Made by a program: the position numbers and the translations under genes. Positions 16,662-28,813 of a stretch of 64,000 nt of DNA are shown here, piece by piece (the first letter of the stretch is position 1; each line of letters opens with the position of its first letter). The notes under the pieces were generated by a model that did not search any database, was not told the origin of the DNA, and worked only from the letters and a program-made list of their open reading frames with translations. This stretch comes from Spirodela intermedia (lineage: Eukaryota; Streptophyta; Magnoliopsida; Alismatales; Araceae), in contig LR746267.1 in NCBI GenBank assembly GCA_902729315.2, forward strand, positions 7,690,424 through 7,754,423. Direction: 5' to 3'.

Positions 16662-18699
16662 ATGGAGAGGTATGAAGTGTTGAAGGACCTTGGGTCTGGG
16701 AACTTCGGAGTGGCCAAGCTGGTCAGAGATAAATGGACCAAGGAGCTCTTCGCCGTCAAGTTCATAGAGAGGGGCCAGAAGGTCTGAGCGAGAGATCCTG
16801 CTTTCTCTGCCCATCTTCGTTTTCCTTCCTTCCCTCTCGTGGGTTAAATTATGACTTCTGTGTTATCTGGATTCGCTCCCCGGGCTCATCCTGCTCTTCT
16901 TCCTCCTGGTGTCTGGTTATTAGCAGATCGACGAGCACGTGCACAGAGAGATCATGAACCACAGATCGCTGAAACATCCACACATAGTCAGATTCAAGGA
17001 GGTGCCTCTCGTTGTTCTTCCTTTATTCCTCGCTATATTTTCCGCACACATATATTATCGGGTATTTTCACCAGGCCGATTTTTTTTTTTTCGGATCTTC
17101 GTGTTGATGCTAGCAAGATGTGGATTCACTGGGTCGTATCTCCGTCTCGATCGAAATTGAACGACAATCTTCTCTACAGATCGTCGAATATTATTCCAAG
17201 AGCTGAATCTCGTTTCCTTTCCATTGAAGGTATTGGTGACTCCTACCCATCTAGCTATCGTCATGGAATATGCCGCCGGTGGTGAGCTCTTCGACAGGAT
17301 ATGCAATTCTGGGAGGTTCAGCGAGGATGAGGTAAGATAAACGGACATCTCTCTATATTTCAGTTTTGATAGGTTTTAATACGATAATAATAATAATAAT
17401 AATAATGTTCTTCATGGATATTTTGACAGGCAAGGTTCTTCTTTCAGCAATTGATATCAGGAGTCAGCTACTGTCATTCCATGGTAATTGGACATCACCG
17501 CTGCATTCTTCTTTTTTTTTTTTTTAAATCGTGGAATAACAGGATATGGTTCAAACCTAATCTGGGTTTTCTTTTCTTTCTGAATTTAGCAAATTTGTCA
17601 CAGAGATCTAAAGCTAGAGAACACACTGCTGGACGGAAGCATGGCTCCTCGCCTCAAAATATGCGATTTTGGGTATTCCAAGGTGTGTACTCGAAGCCAA
17701 TCCTCGTGAAACCCAGGTGCCAATTTTCTTCCACTGACATGCCCTGCCGGCAGTCTTCGGTGTTCCACTCTCAGCCAAAGTCAACGGTTGGCACGCCCGC
17801 TTACATCGCCCCGGAGGTGTTGTCCAGAAAGGAATATGACGGAAAGGTGGTGTGGCGGTCTCCATCTCCTGCTTTTTCTTATTTACCGGCGATATAAGTT
17901 TCTGTATGTGAGATCCTGAATTCATTCCATCCCCATTTCCGGGTAGCTCAGATCGCAGATGTCTGGTCTTGCGGCGTGACCCTGTACGTGATGCTCGTCG
18001 GAGCTTACCCATTTGAGGACCCCACCGATCCGAGGAACTTCAGGAAGACAATTGGGGTAAGTTTTCACTGTCTTGAAGCTAGAACAGCCCCATTCTCAGG
18101 GTTCAATTCATTTCCTGTAAATCTTGTGTTTTGGATCTGATATCCCGATTCTTCAAGAAAAGAAAAGAAAAAAAAGGAGAGATCTTGCAATGCGGAAGAC
18201 ATAAGGCATTGGATGACGAAATTTCACTGTCGATTGACAGAGAATTCTCAGCGTCCAGTACTCCATCCCCGAATTCGTCCGGGTGTCGGCGGAGTGTCGG
18301 CACCTGCTGTCGCGCATATTCGTCTCCAACCCCGAGAAGGTACCCCCGCTCCACCTGGTTTCCTCGCCGCTGCTGCCCTGCGATTCCTCAGAGATGGAGG
18401 ATACCTTGGTTCCTTTGCAGAGGATAACCATCCCGGAGATTAAGGAGCACCCGTGGTTCCTGAAGAACCTGCCGATGGAGCTCTCCGAGGACCCGCCGGA
18501 GGACTGCTCCGGCGGCCCTGCGCAGAGCGTGGAGGAGATTCTGAGCGTGTTACAGGAGGCGAGGAAGGCCCCCGAGGGGCGGGTCGTCGCCGGCGGGGGG
18601 GCCTTCGTCGGTGGCGGCAGCATGGACCTCGATGACATAGACGCCGACAGTGATCTCGACGACCTTGACGCCAGCGGAGACTTTGTGTGCTATCTGTGA
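16662..18699 (+). CDS. SnRK2: SnRK2 protein kinase, subclass II (SnRK2.7/2.8, rice SAPK1/2 type)
   Basis: Nine exons (16662-16781, 16927-17001, 17230-17331, 17430-17483, 17590-17682, 17754-17846, 17952-18056, 18241-18339, 18421-18699) join in frame to 339 residues; this nine-exon layout is the classical SnRK2 one. All kinase marks are present: GSGNFG loop, FAVKF lysine, CHRDLKLEN catalytic loop, CDFGYSK, and the activation loop [16 protein letters not shown] with its two phosphorylatable Ser/Thr. The start MERY and the acidic C-terminal box [20 protein letters not shown] followed by VC place it in subclass II, weakly ABA-responsive kinases of osmotic and drought signalling. The poly-Gly linker in the C-terminal region is a small local oddity. 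It acts in cytosol and nucleus. Confidence 0.95.
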
Positions 18700-18904
18700 G
18701 GCAGCTCCGGCCGGCGGCGGCTTCCCCCGGCGATTGCGGCGGCGCTACTGACGAGCTCTTTCATTTGTGTGGGTGGTGGTGGGGATGCGGCTTTGCAAGC
18801 TGTTCTTTTTGCTTGTCGTAGAGTTCCACATCTCAAGAAATAATTTTTGTAGCTTGTAGTTTCAGATAAAAACTACGTATGATCTTCCTCGTACCTCGGG
18901 GAGG

Positions 18905-19083
18905 AAGAGAGCGAGGGAGAGAGAGAAAGAGAGAGAAAGAGAGAGAAAGAGAGAGAGAGTGCGAGTGATAGAGGAGAGAGAGAGAGGGCGAGAGCGAGAG
19001 AGAGCGAGTGAGAGAGAGCGAGAGAGAGCGAGAGAGAGCGAGAGAGAGCGAGTGAGAGACAGCGAGAGATAGCGAGAGAGAGA
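18905..19083. repeat. Imperfect (GA)n-rich tract downstream of SnRK2
   Basis: About 180 bases of GAGAGAAA, GAGAGCGA and GAGAGTGA variants. It gives long but meaningless open frames on the minus strand (Leu/Ser repeats). Confidence 0.9.
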
Positions 19084-19286
19084 TTGCATCGTTCTGCCTA
19101 TTTTGTCTAATATTGACCATAAGGTTTACGATTACTTGATCTTTGACGTAGACATACTTGATCTCGTCAAATTTAGCAAGGGGCGGTCTTGCTGACCGGA
19201 GTCGACCCGCTAAGTGGTGAGAGTCCGACAAGGGAACCTCTATAGATCCGAATAAGGATTCGGGGCGTAAGAGGCCTCGCCGGTGA

Positions 19287-19405
19287 GGCCCAATAAAAGA
19301 GAATGCTCCGGTTCGGCCCATTAGCTAGTGTAGTTGTCGTCGGGAGATCCAACGGCGGGTGACGCCCCGATCTCTTCTGTCCGGCACACCATCGTAGTAT
19401 AAATA
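19287..19405 (+). promoter_or_regulatory. eS6 promoter: two site II motifs and a TATA box
   Basis: GGCCCA, the reverse of TGGGCC, is at 19287-19292 and 19315-19320, and TATAAATA is at 19398-19405, about 115 bases before the ATG. Site II plus TATA is common in plant ribosomal-protein promoters. An AAAACCC run at about 19424 is close to, but not, a perfect telo-box. Confidence 0.65.
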
Positions 19406-19519
19406 CCCGCAGGGGAGGACTCGGGAAAACCCTTACGGCGAGTGAGAGGAGACGGCTGGTGTTTGGTTATCCTGCGACCGCCGCCGTCTCGTGACTAAAC
19501 AGGGCGAGGTCGATCGAAG

Positions 19520-21973
<2,454 letters not shown>

Positions 21974-22566
21974 ACTCATTTTTGCCCATTACCGACGCGC
22001 TCCTCCTTTTCTTTCTCCTTCGGTTCTGTTGAAGTTTGTCGTCACTCTGTTAAGTAGAGGATTATTTCCGTGTCTGGGTTTTTCTCAAGCTTTTGTTCTC
22101 TGTATGTGACTGAAGAACCTTGCGGATTGTTGCTTTATCTCAGTCATTTCCCATCTGATTCATCTTCCTGCTTCTATCAAATCCACTGCAGCTGCCTGAA
22201 GAACTGGGTTTCCTCAGATGATCAGATAGGGCCATCTCACAGCTTCTGGGGTTTTCTCAAGCTTTTGTTCTCTGTATGGGACTGAAGAACAACGTCTTAT
22301 TTCTGTTCTGTCTAATCTACTGCTGCTGCCTAAAGAACTGGGTTTCCTCGGATGATCAGATCGTGAATTCTCACAGCTTGTTTCGGCGTCGATTAGATTT
22401 CCTGATATCTGAAGAGATTACCGCTGCGTTTTGTTTGGGATCTGTGAAATGAGTTATACATGACGAGTTATTCTTTGTTAATTTAGACGAATATTCTTGA
22501 AAATAAATACTAAGTTTTAACAATAATTTTTATTTCAGAACTTATAAAAAGAGGTTATTATTTAGG
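21974..22566. other. eS6 3'UTR and flank with a partial tandem duplication
   Basis: TTTTCTCAAGCTTTTGTTCT plus the following GTATGTGACTGAAGAAC at about 22081 recurs at about 22254. GCTGCCTGAAGAACTGGGTT plus about 40 bases at about 22192 recurs at about 22326. The two offsets (173 and 134) show a duplication followed by a deletion of about 39 bases. No gene is seen up to the retrotransposon. Confidence 0.75.
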
Positions 22567-22954
22567 CGGTATGAGTTATTATTGATTTTCCCAAGTCGGT
22601 GAACAGAACACGCATACAAGTGAGAGATAGAGAGATGAATGAAACATGATAATTAAGATATCACGTGATAAGAACATAAAAAGGGGAAAGGGTTCCCTTT
22701 GAATAGTTCTATACGAATTTCAGAGCGTCCCAATCTCACGCTAACTTTCCTCCCAAGACTGGTCCTCACCATGGAGCCTTATAGGTTCATATATCACAAC
22801 CGCCTGAATGGGCCTTGGGCCCGTTTCCCCTTATTCCTTCATAACCCTACTTCATCCCTTTTGCAATGGTAAGTTCAAAATAAACTGCTAGGTCCTTATG
22901 TCTTGCTCATACCTGATAATGGACCCAATTTGAGTACTATGACAGGACCTAACA
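22567..22954 (-). repeat. 3' LTR of the Ty3/gypsy element (left copy)
   Basis: On the plus strand the copy ends GGACCTAACA at 22954. It shares with the right copy the blocks GAGATAGAGAGATGA, GGGGAAAGGGTT, CTTTCCTCCCA and GGTAAGT. The outer border is approximate (±20 bases) because the first 40 bases are poorly conserved. Confidence 0.7.
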
Positions 22955-24600
22955 ATCCCTTCCCTAACTATTCCACATTTTCCCTAAGATGGAATGTTGG
23001 GTAGTTAGACTAGAGTGTAGAAGTCAATTTCCAAGTGACTTCAAAGAGTGACAGTCAATGCCACTAGATGAGTAGCTCAAGTCCATCTGATCTAGGGGGG
23101 GAGTCTAGCCTAACCTCAGGTTAGACAATATATTGCATGTTCTTGTTGATGATTAGTGAGATGGGGAATCTATAATAATTGATGCCCAACACACCTTCAT
23201 GATTTGAAGTATATGATCAACTAGATGAATCTTAGTATGGGCTAATAATTTTAGCTTGTAGGTGATAACAGATCAAAATATATGAGATAAAGTTTTAATT
23301 TTATTTATGGGTCAAGAAGAGCATTCTATACCATTGTAGCTTTAAGAAAACCAGATCTCATGTCTAGAAGCTTACTTCCCTTTGATGTCAATTGACTTGG
23401 GTCTTCTTTCTTGCTTGAGATTTGCTTAAGTATTGTTTAAGCTCAACCAAGATAATGTACTTTTAATGTAGCTGATCTTCCACAATGACCACCATTGTAG
23501 GTGGCTCTAGAGCTAGAATGATGGCCAAAGGGTCACAACTATAAATAGTTCAAAGTGCCATGGTATTGATGGTAGTATGGAACACTAAGTTAAATCAAAA
23601 ATTGACTCTAAGTCTTGGGTCTCTCACATGAAAGACAATAGAGATAAATCTCTAAACATCTATTAAGCATCCTTTGTCTAATAGAGGAAGACAATGCTTC
23701 TCTTGAGGCTGGTGCTTTAGAGGTAAAACAACTTTGTCTAAAAGACATTGGTGGAGATTTTATCATGATTCAAGACAATAGATCATGGAATGCCAAGGAA
23801 TAACAATGAATGCCACAGAATAGGGCTAGAGGAGGCTTGATGCCATAGTTGTATCATATTTGTTATGCTTACATATTAAATAGTTATATCTATAGTCTTT
23901 TATGCTCTTCTTCATCTTATGTTAGTACAAATCTTGTGAGATCTACTTGTAAATTCATAAGAACAATGAGCCCTCCCCCTACTACACTATCATGGTAAAC
24001 ATATAATATTTTACAAAATCATACTCAATGTAGAAGATAGTTAATCAACTACTATAAAAAGGAACGTTATGATTGAATTTTTAAGAGGTGATTGAATTAA
24101 AATTTATACTTGGGCAACCCTCTGAGGCTTGTAGAAGAGCTTATTGAATTTTTAAGAGGTGTTCATCTTTGAAAAATAAGTTGTTGTTAGTCAATGACCT
24201 TGAGAATCATGTTAATTATAACTTGTATTAAGGGTGAGTAAGGTAATCTAAATAATGCATCAATGGCCTTGCTACTTGCACCTAGCTTGTACTTGTTACT
24301 GAAGTAGAAAGCTATGATTTTAGTCAACCATTTCTGATGTATTAAGTGTATTTGTCATTATTAAATAAGAAACATAAACTTGATTTAATTAGTAAAAATA
24401 ATAAAAGTGACCCATTAAGTAATACTCCCACTTATAAAAGAATGACTAAGACTAAAGCTATGCATATATGCTTGTAAATCAATTTCAATCGATTTCATTG
24501 TGAAATGACTTGATTAAAATATGACACTAATTTATGATTCTACATAAGGAAAGCTACTATAAATAACTATAGACATCTATTTTTAATTGAATTATTGGTT

Positions 24601-25249
24601 TTTTTTTGTTTTTTTTGGGATAATTGTCTTGGGCCGAACTTCATGAGAGGTCACCCATCCCAATACTTCACACGCCCAAGCACTTTGGTGCTTCTCAAGC
24701 ACATTCTTCGGAGATGATCCACTATTGTCTCTCAACATCGTGGTAGGGGTGCCTCCTCGGCACATTCTTTGGAGTTGGGGGCGTCTTGGCATGGTGAGAC
24801 GGATGCCACATATGCCTCTCAGCATGGTGGCAGGGGTGCCTCTCGACACGTTCTTTGGAGTTGGGGGCGTCTTGGCATGGTAAGACAGATGCCATAGATG
24901 CCTCTCGGCATGGTGGCAGGGGTGCCTCTCAGCACGTTCTTTGGAGCTGGGGGCGGGGGTGCCTCTTGGTACGTTCTTCAAAACTGGGGGCGTCTTGGCA
25001 TAGTGAGACGGATGCCACATATGCCTCTCGACATGGTGGCAAGGGTGCTTGTCGACACGTTCTTCGAAGCTCAAAACATCTTGGCATGGTGACGGAGGGG
25101 TTTGTAACACGTGCTAGGCAGCACGATCATGTAGGGGTGCCTTTCATCACATATAGAGCAAGCGTCTCGCAATGCATGCACACATACCCAGGGACTTCCC
25201 AAGGAGGTCACCCATCTAGGGACTGCTCCCACCCGAGCACGCTTAACTC
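24601..25249 (-). mobile_element. 5S rRNA-derived retroposon with target-site duplication and A-rich tail
   Basis: The 13-base sequence TGAATTATTGGTT occurs at 24588-24600 and again at 25250-25262, so the 649 bases between are an insertion. On the minus strand it begins GAGTTAAGCGTGCTCGGG, continues through GATGGGTGACCTCC and GGGAAGTCC, and so copies 5S rRNA from about position 48 to about 112 (box A, intermediate element and box C). The other end again has GTGCTTGGGCG and GATGGGTGACCTC, then about 30 bases, then an A-rich tail (AAAAAAAACAAAAAAA). The 13-base duplication and the tail point to LINE-type retroposition, not to LTR integration (4-6 bases). The middle holds 86-base tandem repeats. 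It splits the RNase H region of the host Ty3/gypsy element. A Cassandra-type TRIM also carries 5S sequence and is the main alternative. Confidence 0.8.
24784..25095. repeat. 86-bp tandem repeats inside the 5S-derived element
   Basis: Units start with TCTTGGCATGG or a close variant at 24784, 24870, 24993 and 25079. Spacings are 86, 123 (86 plus a 37-base partial duplication) and 86. Each unit holds GGCAGGGGTGCCTCTC and CACGTTCTT motifs with scattered substitutions. Confidence 0.85.
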
Positions 25250-26687
25250 TGAATTATTGGTTAACATTCAAAAGAACCAGTATTGTTAATGTGCTAAGGG
25301 TATGTTTCAACTACATAAAAGCTTGATCAACCTCTTTGCTCCACCAAAATTGATCATTTTTCAATTATTGAATGAGTTGAAGAATTTTATATAATTATCA
25401 TTATTTGATAGGAGTAAGTCAATTTCTTATTACCTCAATTTTGTTGACATACACTTTTACCCCCTATGGTAGACATAAAAAACATACTTCTTAATATTGA
25501 TGTGTAGTTGGTACTCTTCAAGTAAATTTAATAATTTAAATAAATCATAATTATGAGTGGATTAATATTTTATTATATATTAAAATATTAAGAAAAATTT
25601 CATCAAAAAGGGTCATTTTGATACTGTCTATTATGTCTCTAGAAAGCCATTTTGTAAACATTTCTTTATGCATGCTGATTTGATGATATCCAAAGTTTAA
25701 ATCTTGCTTGGAAAAAAATAATTATCTCATGAAGCTCATCTAATAACTTATGACTACGAAAATAAAAAATTAGTTTAGAATCATGATCTTGTTGATGTCC
25801 TTATAATTTATAAAGAAATGTCAACTACTATCCTTTTTCTTGATCAAAAGACATTACTTATAAATGAAATAGTAGAATGTTGTATAAGGGTAGATATAAA
25901 CATCTTTCATAGCAACTTCTTGAGTTGGAGGTAGACCTATTCTCGGTGTAAAAATACTTGAAATTTTTTTAACCAATTATTGATTCATAGTTAATTTCGA
26001 TCCCTTAGTCATTTCTACATTATTTGTGATGATTCGACACAACTCAATGAACACCGATTGTACATGTTGAAAATTAGTGAAAAATAGGTTTATGTGACAT
26101 TCCTAGCTTATATACATGTGGGTCTCTTTTGAGGCTCATAGTTGTGCTACTTATTGAAAATCTCATAATTAGGTTATGTCAATCCACCACCATTCTATCA
26201 AGGATTTTAAGTTATGACATTTTCAAGATAACATTAATATTCATGACATATATAAGTAAATAGTCTTCCTTCACCATTATCTCTTATATTTTCATGACTA
26301 GCCTTAATAAAATATCACACCTTCTCATTCTTGTGTTATTCCCCAATATGATTGTATAATTCACGGTGCTTAGTTTTCTTACTAGTTCTTGGGATATGAA
26401 GTTATGGGTTATCTCACAACTAATTAATACTATCAACTCTTTTGTTGAGAATTTTATCATCAAGTTTCATTGTTATGAGTAATTATTGGTCTAATAATAT
26501 AGATAAAAGAGACCTAAATATTAGGTTCTTTTGTCTCTCCTTGTGTTCGAGTTGTGTCACTTAATTGTGCTTACTTTAGTTCATTTAGATCACCATCCTC
26601 TCATATATTCAAATTCTATGTAGCTTTTTCTTGCATATATGTCTTAGTTGGAACATCATGAAAGAAACAAAGGCCTTTAGCTCATTA

Positions 26688-26965
26688 TTTTTTTTTTGGG
26701 TCCTCCTAAGAGGTGCGTCTAGGGCTTAGCCCCTTCCTAGGAGGAGGCCACCCATCCTAGTACTGTTTTGGCCCATGTGCTATGACGTGATATTTAGCCC
26801 ATTCTTAAGAGCTCGATCGTCTTAATACTACTCCAAAGTCAAGTGATATTTTTTGCCAAAAGAGGTGGGAGAGAAGGATACCAAGGTTTAGTCCCTTTCT
26901 ATGACGAGTGGTAGTACTACTTTGACCTGGGTGCGCCTTGGTTAAGGTGTGTGGGTGGATTAACC
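26688..26965 (-). mobile_element. Second, diverged 5S rRNA-derived retroposon
   Basis: On the minus strand this segment ends in a run of ten A (T-run at 26688-26697). Before it lies AGTACTAGGATGGGTGGCCT, closely matching the box C region of 5S rRNA, then about 45 bases. At the other end AAGGCGCACCCAGGTC and AAAGTAGTACTA resemble the 5S box A to intermediate-element region. The 5S-spacer-5S-poly(A) layout is the same as at 24601-25249, but the middle is different and shorter. Flanking duplication is not clear (TTTAGCTCATT and TTAACCCATT are at best a decayed pair). Confidence 0.55.
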
Positions 26966-27995
26966 CATTGTTCATGTTGTTCAACTTCTATTAAAGTTAA
27001 TCTCCTTCTAGTGATTGGTTGTTAGATGGTTTATGTTCACGTTGCTTGTGAATGGTCTAGATTTTAATTACCATACACATAGTTGGGATCACTTGATTCT
27101 TTGAACTCTATTTATATGTTTTTTGGACCAATTCATATAAGGATTGATTCTCTTCAATATGATCACATTGCAAGGTCTTGACTTCATCATAATAGTCATA
27201 TTCTTCTCTTCTATAGCTTTGGTCATATTCATAATATTGTTGAGGCCTCTTGGTTTGAATAAAATAAATTTAATCTTTGACTTAATCCTTTAATAAACAT
27301 GCTCTATCCGTGTTTTAATAGCCAATAAATTGATTGAATAACAACTCAAATTATTTTCTATACTCAACTACTATTCTTTTTTATTTTATGTTTAAGAACT
27401 ATTCCTAAAAACTTCTCATCAGTTGGAAGTCGAATCTCTTATGTAGCCTCTACTTGAAATCCTCTCACTTTTTGAAAGCCTTTTAGCATCTGTTTATATG
27501 AATCATTCAAAGGCCTCATCACATAGACTCAATATTGCCATTCTTAGTTGATCTTGCTTTATGATGTAGTGCATCTCAAAATAAAGCTTGGTGTTGAATA
27601 TCTAGTTATAATGGTTAACCCATTCAAAATGAACATCACCAATTGATACGATGCAAATACCACTAGTTGGAACATATCTTGATGAACATTGTGTTAGAAT
27701 TTCCACCCGTTTTATATAAGTTGAGTTATTGATTACTTGTGATTATTTGCTTGCATTCTCCACTTTTGATGGGACTATCGAACTTTGTCTTTCCTTTATC
27801 ACTATGCCTGCTCTATTCTATTGAGATTGGTATACTTGTCATCCATTTGAGTTGAGATTTGTACTACCACTTGAGTAAGTCAATTCATCATGATCTCTAG
27901 GAATGAAAACCTCTTGTTGATTACCTCAATATAGATAAATGATTGCCTCAAACTTCCTTTCATTTACCTTTGCCAATATAGTTATGATACCAAGT

Positions 27996-28318
27996 TGGTA
28001 GGATCATGAACAAAACCCTATTAAAGCAATGAACTGAATGCATAACAAAAGAGATATAGAGAGATGACTGAACATGATAGTTAAGATAGCATGAGATAAG
28101 AACATACAATGGGGAAAGGGTTTATAAGAAAAACAATAGAATAGTTTGGGATGAATCCCACTTTTCTACTGACTTTCCTCCCAGAAGTGGTCTTTACTAT
28201 TGGGCTTAATGGGCCTCGGACCCAATTCTCCTTAGTCCTGTCTTATCTACTTCATTCCTTTTGTGGTGGTAAGTCCAAAACGGGTTGGGTCCAATCTGCA
28301 CTATGATGAGACCTAACA
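27996..28318 (-). repeat. 5' LTR of the Ty3/gypsy element (right copy)
   Basis: 323 bases from TGGTAGGATC to GACCTAACA on the plus strand; the TG...CA termini are intact. Compared with the left copy many substitutions and indels are visible, so insertion is old. Confidence 0.75.
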
Positions 28319-28813
28319 AATTATCTATACTTGGATTTGGTCTGCAAATAAATACACACAATATGGGAAAAATAAGAATAATAATATCACCAATATCGAA
28401 GAGGGCATTTTTGTCATTGTACACGACTTAATGGACCGTAATGCCCACGAGTAATGTAACGCGAGATAAAATTATCCGGCCATTCATCGGCATTTTCCCT
28501 CGGATTAGCGAAATCGGCCTCATCCCGATTCGATGCGGGGTAGCTGACCGAGTTGGTACCCACACTGTCTCAGCGGGGCAAGATTTATCATGTGGGCCTT
28601 TACTGTAATAATGGGCCTGACTTAAGCCCCGTTTAGGGGAGGAGCTCATTCCTTTGCCTTGCTGGGAAGCTCTTCGCTCAGAGGGACTATTAGAGCTTCT
28701 TCGCAGCCCTGCTGAAGCTCGGAGATTCGCAGGAGCGGCGCCGCAGAGGTGTTGGCGGCGGGCTTCAGGGGCAAGGGAGGGAGGGAGGAGGGCCTTGAAG
28801 GCCGAGCGGGAGC
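28319..28813. other. PABN1 promoter and leader
   Basis: Site II TGGGCC motifs lie at 28593-28598 and 28612-28617, and a GC-rich leader precedes the ATG at 28814. No clear TATA box is seen, as is usual for housekeeping genes. Confidence 0.55.

Larger units (their letters stand above)
22567..28318 (-). mobile_element. Degenerate Ty3/gypsy LTR retrotransposon
   Basis: Two similar direct repeats bound the region: 22567-22954 and 27996-28318. Read on the minus strand each begins TGTTAGGTC and contains a run matching AGGAAAGT and CCCTTTCCCC. The right copy ends CCTACCA and is followed by ACTTGGTATCATAAC, which resembles a primer-binding site for initiator tRNA-Met. The purine tract GGGAAGGGA lies just inside the left copy. 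Between them the minus strand shows decayed gag-like sequence (27060-27620), a reverse-transcriptase block (about 25570-25890) with recognisable KKKDSSW, GYHQI and KTxF-like remnants, and an RNase H-region remnant (25290-25400). The order gag, RT, RNase H fits Ty3/gypsy or relatives. Many stops and frameshifts show it is dead. At least one further retroposon is nested in it. Confidence 0.8.

Noticed and set aside
18833-19321. Leu/Ser-repeat frames near the GA tract
   Set aside because: Translation of a (GA)n microsatellite only.
24784-25095. CRISPR-like array
   Set aside because: The units are contiguous 86-base tandem repeats without spacers, in a plant nuclear genome.
24601-25249. Reading the 5S-like ends as a functional 5S rRNA gene or as a Cassandra TRIM
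   Set aside because: Neither 5S copy has the first roughly 48 bases of the gene, so not a functional 5S gene. The 13-base duplication and A-rich tail do not fit an LTR-type element, though Cassandra stays as an alternative.
24592-25289. Open frames of 144-172 codons inside the 5S-derived element
   Set aside because: Both arise because the 86-base repeats happen to lack stops; the sequence is 5S-derived and repetitive, with no protein family.
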